This document shows positions 56,372 through 64,000 of a stretch of 64,000 bases of DNA, piece by piece. The notes beneath the pieces were generated by a model. The model was not told where the DNA came from. It did no database searches and worked only from the letters and a program-made list of their open reading frames with translations. The DNA is taken from contig JAQFWX010000004.1 in assembly GCA_027605045.1 (NCBI GenBank), positions 2,428,683-2,492,682 of the forward strand, read 5' to 3'. The position numbers and the translations under genes are program-made. Every line of letters starts with the position of its first letter. Position 1 is the stretch's first letter. This DNA comes from Phallus indusiatus (lineage: Eukaryota > Basidiomycota > Agaricomycetes > Phallales > Phallaceae).

Positions 56372-58605
56372 TGTACTTAGAGGTGTCAGCCATCTTCCAG
56401 GACTCGAGCTTCTGCTTATGAAATAACTTACCAGAAAGTTATAACAGCAAGATAACGGACTGTTAAATACAAGACTCTCGTGAGAGTGAATTCAAATTTT
56501 CTAAAGTTTTGATTGATTCAGTATCACTACCAGGAACATCTTCGGAACATGAGCGCATTACGCACGACCAGATAAACGCTACCTATCCTAAGCTTAGTGC
56601 ACAGTAAATAGCGTATAAAAAATCTAAATACTAACTTCTTTGTCAAAAGTTAAAAGAATATCCCAAATAACAATAGTCGTACTGGCAACTACATATAAAT
56701 CTCGTCAATCACTAACACTGAATACGAAACCAGCCCTTTCACCTAAGTTATATAGAGCTGTATACTTGAGCGGGAGTTTTTGTATGAACTGTTGCGCCGA
56801 CATGTCAACGGTAGCACGAAAGTAGGTGGCCACAGGTTACTCTTCCTGCGTATTCAAATGTTTTAATTATAAATACATTGAAGGTAGCGCGAATTATCGA
56901 TCACTCACCGCACTCTGGGTATTACCATCTCAGTAATGCTGTCCAATTGGTTTGGGATAATCAGTTTTCATTTGGAGTCGTGAAAGGAGAAAATGACAAG
57001 CTTCGTGGGCCGTGCAATGGCAACAGACACTGACTCAACTCAAACTTCGTTTGGGACTCAAAGCGCGAAGATCTAAGAATGCTAACACCTACCAAGTTAC
57101 GTTCACGGGGGGCTATTGTGACGGGTTGTCTCCGCGATATTGTAGCATTCGGAATCCGAATTCCGCTTCAATTCGGGTGCGATGTTGTTTCTTCCCGGGT
57201 CGTAAGAAAGGCCAAGACTAATTCATATGAATCGCCATTCCAGGTTTGCGATGTTGCAAGACATAGAGCAGTGCCGTTTGTTGATGGCACTAATGTATTT
57301 TGATTGTTATACGTGGTTTCAACTGAGCTGTTGATATGCAAGAAAACGCTGGTCCCCGCAATTAGTCGTTGAAGCTAATGTCTAATTTAAGTTTGAGTTC
57401 AATCAGCGACATGGACAAATGCCTGTGGATAGGAGGGCATGACGCGGACGTTTGACCGTACCAGATCGTACCGCGTATCGTCTAGCCGGCACGACGCGGC
57501 GCATCCTGTCAAAGTGCCAGCCAAAACTTTGATGTAACCAGTTTATGATGATGAGATGCAGTTACGCAGTGCATTGTTCTTCTTCATTTCATTTGGGCTA
57601 GTTGTGAATACTCAATGCATATTATGTAGAATAATCTCTTTGGGAGATGAACCAATGTCAGATGACCGACGGTATTGGACAATGGACAATACGAGTCGGT
57701 CACCTCAGTGGCAGGCGGGCGAATGGGTCACGGTTTGTTGTTGAAAAAACTAAGGACTGCATAGCTTTGGTGCGCGCTATATATTCATAATACTCCGAAG
57801 TTCTGCAGCTCAAATGAGCTTGACACTTTTCCTCCGACTCGTACTTCGTCGAAGTGCCATACTATGTCTACAGCTGTTAACTTCTCTGGCCGAGTTGTAA
57901 GAGTTTCACACATTCTATTAAGACGTGGATCTCACTCTTTTATAATACTCTCACATAGCTACTGACAAATTTCCAATTTGACCCGAAAACTTTGCTGTAC
58001 TACCGGCCAAAGTTCGCTCGAATTGTTGTCAGTGGCACTGACATGTCGTAAAACGAGTTTCTTATCGAAAAACATTCACACAATGTTTCAATGCCAGGGT
58101 AGTGCCCATATCAGTTGTCACATTAAATTCTTTGGGGTGGAGGCATATTACTGCCCCATTGGAAATCCATATGCCGATACAGTTCAACAGTTCGGCAGAT
58201 GTACCTGCTTGGTGGGTCTGTTTCATAGCCAATTGTCGCGAGGGAATTTTATACCGTGATTGGTCAATCTGTTTTGAAAATTGGAATAGGAAATCGATTT
58301 TTTCCATGTGTGCTCGGGAGTCGGTGAGATGACATACCAATTGATAAACTTGAAAGATAACATCTATACTGATACTCTTCTAGCGTAAAAAAATGGGTGC
58401 CAATTAAATGGGTATTTCGGAATTTTCTTATCAATATTGTTATTCGACCTCAAATTAACGGACTTTGTATATGTGCGATCGCTGCAGGGGCTATGTTCGT
58501 TGCTCAGCTGAAGTGGCGAAGTTCTCGATATGAATGCTTTCGTGGTGAGTCTGAAGGAATGATGATACATTGAACTTTTTTCGCGAGTATTCACGTGATA
58601 ATTTT
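56372..58605. repeat. Tandem direct duplication, copy B, right part
   Basis: Counterpart of 33690-35870, resuming immediately after the DNA transposon with the second TGT. Alignment with copy A continues to about the GTGAGTCTGAAGGA stretch (35808/58543). No intact gene was found inside. Confidence 0.85.
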
Positions 58606-60847
58606 TTCGTTAAATTTTCTTAGATGATTTACCTCCCGGCTCGGATAGCTGAGAAACTTGAATTCCAAATTCTAAGCAGCCTCAGGCTGAGGATCAAACT
58701 TTTTTATCTATGGCCGCCCTCAAATGCCACTTGATGCATCAAAGGAGCGCTCCGGACATTTTCTTTGCCGTCTCACAATTTTCATTTTATTTCGGAAATG
58801 AATAAACAGAGAGTAAGGAGAATCATTGGAAATGTGACTCAACTCTGGTGGCCTTTGTCAATCTTCGGGTTAAAAAAGTATCCGATCATCATTGTTATTT
58901 TCTTTCTGTAGTACTCCTGTTTGTCCGAGTAATGACTCGCCTTTTGTTAAGGCTCTGGCGTAGATGTGGCTGCTGAAGTATATCCTTGTGTTTAACTCTG
59001 GCATTTTTATCGAAGATTCGGCGGGGCGGAGGGACCTAAAACACGACTTGAACTCTTTAATATGGCTTACAATGCCGTTGCATCCGGGAGGGTTTGGTGA
59101 TCAATGTTCCTGGTCATAAGTCCTTTCGTGGTATGCGGGTAAAAGTTGAATTGGAGCATCCTCTTTATCAGTCTTCCGTAACATTCATAATATACAAGAT
59201 TCTCACTCAAATATGGCATATCTACTTAATTCCTTTGATTCAGGTACTGGGAGCATGCATATGCTTTTGGTTCCTGTAATATATACGCTCTCGGAGAGCT
59301 GTGTACGACTATAATAGTATACCCTATACCATTTCTTGCGACTGCGCACTGACGCGGGGCGTGGGTTTATGAACTGGCTTGTTCTGTATGCAACCAACGA
59401 TGCTGATCTCGACAGTGATTTATATATCTCTTGGAGTGGATAAACCACGGAAAATTACCTATGCGCCAGATCGTTATCTTGAACTTGCTTTAAGTGTAAG
59501 TACCTCACACACGCCCGCATGTATTTTACACGTACCGATTATCATCATCAATATCAACCGCGATACTGGCTTCGCCTGATAGTTCATTGGGGTGATGTTT
59601 AATAGGCGACCAACCTTTGTGCCTTAACGACTGCTATTGACTATGGAACATTCATTATGTATGGAGGACTAAACGTACAAAATACCCCATTTGACCATTA
59701 AGGAGGCTCTACTTGCTTAATCGTTGGTTGTGGAGCAGTAACGAAATTGATTCCCCTTTTTATTACGAAGCTATTAGTTATAGGAAGTCCTACCTCCGAT
59801 ACATAAAAATGATCCACAAGGTGATTTTGGCTTGTCGGGATATCCGAGATTCGGCTAAGTGTTGAAGCAATCCAATTGCCTTTTTGTCTGTAAATGTTTT
59901 GGCTTCTTCAGGACCACAGAAGAAAAACACCACATGTTAACCATTCCAAACCAAACATTTCCGGAAAATGCTGACATAGAACAGAAAGCTTGTAGCTTTT
60001 GTGTTGTGCCATTTTTGAAAGTACCGACGCTCGATCGGCAAAAGGTTCGGTGATGAACACCCGAGTAAGAGGTATCCCCGAGAGAGAGTTAGCGCAACGA
60101 ATATATTCATCCGTTGGCTGAATTCAGTTTCGAAGTTGTCCCCATCAAAAGTGGCGAGACCCCCAAGTTGGCCTCTTTGGCCCCCCTTGATGAAAATGAC
60201 TAGAAACAGGTTATCAGTACTGAATTCGGAATTGGCTTGTGATTCCATGATTCGAAAACATACGGATCCCCTCTTTTCGGCACTGTCAACCTCCTTGGAC
60301 GTAAAAATAAAGCCAATGACGATACGCCACAGACTGTGTACAGATTCAATACATGTGTAGCTGTAGTTACCACGCAATATGGGTGGGCGTTTCTTTCTTG
60401 CTATTGCCCCTTGTGTTGATTGTTGACGCGATGTCTCTGGGTAGGCAAACGAAATACCTGGCTTGATATCTTTTTCTGGCGCAGGGCGCAGGGCCATGGA
60501 ATTTACATACACGTATCAGCTTCTTGAGGAAGATAATCATAGAAGTTCGAGTAGATAATGAATAAACTCGAGGCTTCTCGTGATAACATTAAATTTTCCA
60601 TTCTAATAGAATCTTCAGTAGATCACATACATCTCATCTTTCAAGTTTTCACAGAACTTGTCTTTTGTTTCCATGTGCATTGCACACACTGGACCGATGA
60701 TTAACGCAGAACTTGTGTGGCTGACGCTTACAAGCGCTTAGCTGATTTCCTGATTTCCTGATTTCGTTTTCTGGTTGGGGTGTCTTCGTCACGGCGTTAC
60801 ACTGTTACACGCTTCACGAAGCTCGACCTTGTGAAGTTGTTTGCCCA
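58606..60847. other. Non-coding or decayed region, nothing identified
   Basis: About 2.2 kb between the duplication and the isochorismatase gene. The largest frame is 191 codons on the minus strand (59937-60512); it has no motif, no splice partner and an unusual composition. Plus-strand fragments near 59090-59580 (for example DKPRKITYAPDRYLELAL) look protein-like but could not be assigned or joined. This may be a relic gene. Confidence 0.35.
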
Positions 60848-61814
60848 ATGGCCGCGCCCCGACTCTTCAAGGTCTTCCCAAAGACTTCCTTGTTTCTGGT
60901 ATGTGATTTACAAGCCCGATTGAGTGCGCAATCATTTCATCATTCCGTTATCATTGGAATTAACATTAACTCTGTGTTGTGTGTGCATTTCAAATGGGAT
61001 TGTTGTAGGGCCAGCGATATATGGATTCGACCATGTGATAAATACAGCGACCAAGATGCTCAAGGTTGCCAAAGTAGGTCCGGAAAGAGAATTACACAGA
61101 TCACGATTTGATGTCGGTTTTGCTTTTTCTTCTGAATACATATGTATTATTGCATGCAGTTGATGGATATACCCGTGCTAGCAACTGAACAAAACCCGAA
61201 AGGATTAGGCGAAAGTGTTCCGGAGTTGACGAGCGCGTTATCTCTCCTCCCTGCTCCGTTGAACCTGGGAATATTCAGCAAGTCATTGTTCTCCATGATC
61301 ACTCCGGAAGTGGCAGAAGCAATTGCAAAACGGGATCCTGTCATAAGGGGCGTGGTATTGTTTGGAATCGAGGCATGATTAATTTTATTATTATTATCGC
61401 CATAATATTGCAAGGCGCGAGCCATTATTGATTTCCTTTTTTTTCGCTAATCTCCTTATACAGTCCCACGTTTGTGTACTGCAAACAGCGCTTGATCTGC
61501 TGGAGCGAGGATATGATGTCTTCGTCCTTGCCGATGGTGTTTCGAGCTGCAATAGAGAAGAAGTTCCAATTGCATTGGAAAGAATGCGACAAGCTGGAGC
61601 TCAAATAACGACCTCTGAAAGTATATCTTTCCAGCTGATGGGTACGTATGAACGTGATTCTCCCGTTCATCCGTGCCAACTCCGTTACTCACGATTTCTC
61701 TCATACCTTTCAGTTGATTCTGCATCGCCCAATTTCAAAGCACTTGCGGGTATCATCAAAGAGGAGAAACAGAGCACCAAAGATAGCCTGCAGATGCTAT
61801 TGCCTAGAAAATAA
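60848..61814 (+). CDS. Isochorismatase-domain hydrolase (ISOC2-like)
   Basis: A cysteine hydrolase of the isochorismatase fold; the physiological substrate of eukaryotic members is unknown. The start MAAPRLFKVFPKTSLFLVCD includes the catalytic-site Asp (CDLQ). A second exon supplies IYGFDHVINTATKMLKVAK, the next LDIPVLATEQNPKGLGESVP, then FSKSLFSMITPEVAEA (Lys), and the last exon SHVCVLQTALDLLERGYDVF with the nucleophilic Cys and GAQITTSESISFQLM. An intron of about 60 nt near 61642-61713 leads to the end PNFKALAGIIKEEKQSTKDS. All three triad residues appear present. The length of about 220 residues is normal for the family. The next gene starts 121 bp downstream on the same strand. Confidence 0.88.
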
Positions 61815-61935
61815 TAAATCTAAAATCCCAATTAGACAAAACACAGGATATTAGATAATTATTTGTATATGTACCTTGATTTCTGTCCCCTCCAAATTGG
61901 ACTCCCGCCGGTTTTCCTCTTTTCTTTCTTAAACC

Positions 61936-64000
61936 ATGTCTCATCCCTCCACGATTTCCCAAAATTCCTCTTCCTCTCCTTCTCCCATTGCCATTCCCAA
62001 GGGGCATTCCAAGTCGAAATCCATCCTGAAACACCCCATGCGTGACGCCGCTTCCTACTTGACCGCTCTGTCACAGGCCGACGCTGACGCCCGCGCTGCA
62101 CTACGCAAAAACCGATCTGCAGACAGCTTCAGTGACACGGCTTCAGTCAACTCGTTCATGACCTCGTCAGCTGTCTCCACGTCGACGGCCGCCTCATCCA
62201 GAACAGCGTCGAGTGTCAATCTCCGTGGCAGCGACAATGGTCTGCTGCTCGACTCTTCACCTTTCTCTTCTTCGCCTTCTTCAGACGACAGTGACGACAA
62301 CGACAACAACACCAATGACGACAAGTACAGCGAGCTGGATGTCTCCCCGTATTCTCTGGAACAGCAGGCTCTGCACCAGTTTACTACTAAACATCAGGAA
62401 TTCGGACATTGCGCTAACGAGTCCTATCGTTTCACTTCTGCATGGAAGCCTGGTTCACCCATCGGAAACCGCCTCGACGAGGATCCTTCATATTATATCC
62501 TACTCACTACCTATTTTTCATACCTCATTTTAATTGTCTTGGGCCATATACGTGATTTCCTTGGAAAAAGGTTCCATGCCTATGCTTACAAACACCTCAT
62601 GCCCAGTAACGTACGTTTTTTGTCAGCCTATTTTTTCCTTTTCTTTTTCCCTTCCCGAATTCTTTATTTTCTTTCTTTGGATAATTTTTTCTTTCTCTTT
62701 CTTTCACAACTGCGCCGCGGTATGAAAATCGCACAGTCCGTAGCGCATCGGCAAGCTGTGTTTCAAAAACAGAAACATTCCGCTTCGCTTTTCCCACCAA
62801 TCATTAAACTATTTGCTTCGATGATGTTGATTCTGACGCTAATGGTTCCTTCTCCCCTTTTAGGGTTATGCGGCACTGAACTCCGATTTTGACTCCTTCT
62901 ATTCACGTCGCTTGAAAGCACGAATGGACGACTGCTTCTCACGCCCTATCACGGGTGTACCGGGTCGAACCATTACTCTGCTAGATCGCACATCGAATGA
63001 TAACAACACAACGCTGCGTTTGACCGGAACGACTTCCCGAGCTCTTAATATCTCTTCATATAATTATTTGGGATTCGCACAAGCTCAAGGACCTTGCGCT
63101 GACGCCGTTGAAGAGGGTATTAAACGATATGGTGTATCCGCGTGTGGACCTCGTCTCGAAGCCGGCACGACAGACTTGCACACTCAGGCCGAGTCTCTCG
63201 TTGCTAAATTCGTCGGTACACAAGATGCTCTTATCTGTTCTATGGGTTTCGCTACCAACTCTACTACTATCCCGGCCTTGGTTGGAAAAGGATGTCTCGT
63301 CATTTCGGACGAATTGAACCATGCGTCTATTCGGTTTGGTGTTCGTTTGAGCGGAGCAAATGTCCGGACTTTCAAGCACAATGACATGGACTCTCTTGAG
63401 GCTCTGCTTAGAGAGGTTATCAGTCAGGGTCAACCCCGCACGCACCGGCCTTGGAAGAAGATTCTCCTCGTTGTTGAAGGGCTGTACTCTATGGAAGGCA
63501 CTTTGGTCGATTTACCCGCCATTATGAAATTAAAACAACGTTACAAGGTAAATAACAACAGTGTTCCTTTTTGAGGATCATCTAATTATGGATGTTGACG
63601 TCTGGTTTTCCTTTTTTTTTTAGTTCTACGTTTACGTTGATGAAGCCCACTCGATCGGAGCGTTAGGACCTCACGGACGTGGTGTTGCGGATTACTTCTC
63701 CATCAACCCCGCGTCGATTGATCTCCTTATGGGTACATTCACCAAATCGTTTGGTGCTTCGGGCGGGTACATTGCAGGTTCCAAACAACTGGTTTCGCGT
63801 TTAAGACTTCGTTCGCATACGGGATGCTATACTGAAAGTATGTCGCCTGCCGTGCTTACGCAGATCATGGCTAGTATGGCTAGTATCATGGGTGTTCGAC
63901 CTCCTGCTGCTGGACCTTCGACTGCTCTTATTGAAGACGAAGTTGAAGGTGGTGTTCCAAAGCTGGCGCTTACTATCCCGTCATCGTCTGCGCCTGTCTT
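61936..64000 (+). CDS. LCB2: Serine palmitoyltransferase subunit 2 (LCB2), 3' end outside the window
   Basis: This pyridoxal-phosphate subunit condenses serine with palmitoyl-CoA in the first step of sphingolipid synthesis at the endoplasmic reticulum. The long Ser-rich leader ([20 protein letters not shown]...) precedes a membrane segment ([20 protein letters not shown], about 62490-62550). An intron of about 254 nt (62610-62863) leads to [20 protein letters not shown]. The alpha-oxoamine synthase core follows: [60 protein letters not shown]. After an intron ending about 63623 come [20 protein letters not shown] and the PLP-lysine motif [20 protein letters not shown]. The reading frame is open to the end of the window. 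The leader is longer than in yeast LCB2. Confidence 0.93.

Noticed and set aside
59937..60512. 191-codon minus-strand frame
   Set aside because: No motif, no splice partners and irregular composition; probably chance.

Overview
The window is a piece of nuclear genome from a mushroom-forming basidiomycete (Agaricomycetes). The evidence is gene structure with many 50-60 nt GT-AG introns, basidiomycete-restricted families (DUF6535, a DUF6698-like protein, a Plavaka-type transposase), a fungal PDR-type ABC transporter with a degenerate first ATPase site, and a Tf1/sushi-like chromovirus. There are no bacterial features such as operons or ribosome binding sites.

Layout. 1-31.7 kb is a gene-dense housekeeping arm: the 3' part of NOP58 (+), bystin/ENP1 (-), UDP-glucuronate decarboxylase (+), a Zn2Cys6-like coiled-coil protein of unknown role (+), a DUF6535 membrane protein (-), a full-size PDR/ABCG transporter (-), a short-chain dehydrogenase (+), a CDT1-like replication licensing factor (-), a ThrE/PRM10-type membrane protein with a long disordered N-terminus (+), and a class I (RPD3-type) histone deacetylase (+). 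60.8-64 kb is a second ordinary arm with an isochorismatase-fold hydrolase (+) and the 5' part of the serine palmitoyltransferase subunit LCB2 (+).

32.5-58.6 kb is an accessory island. Its base is a degenerate tandem direct duplication of about 3.3 kb (copy A 32.52-35.87 kb; copy B from 35.92 kb). Copy B is split by a composite DNA transposon at 37068-56371 (19.3 kb). The ends are inverted repeats beginning AATGTCGCAAAAA, flanked by a 3-bp TGT target duplication. Copy A supplies the matching unoccupied site. The DNA transposon carries a Plavaka (CACTA-related) transposase with an N-terminal zinc finger, a DUF6698-like gene with a 7-residue repeat tail, and a small coiled-coil gene. It has itself been colonised by retroelements: one full-length chromovirus with LTRs that read as identical, and six solo LTRs. 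Two of the solo LTRs are nested inside others. Every retroelement is bounded by a perfect 5-bp target duplication. With them removed, the core transposon is about 9.3 kb.

The most notable observations are the composite Plavaka element with its cargo genes and unoccupied paralogous site, the predicted self-priming site of the chromovirus (AGAACAAGCTT next to the LTR pairs with AAGCTTGTTCT inside the LTR), the two-layer nested LTR insertions that cut the transposase, and a 14-nt microexon in the UDP-glucuronate decarboxylase gene. Exon boundaries were worked out by eye from reading frame and splice sites; family names come from motif recognition, not database searches.
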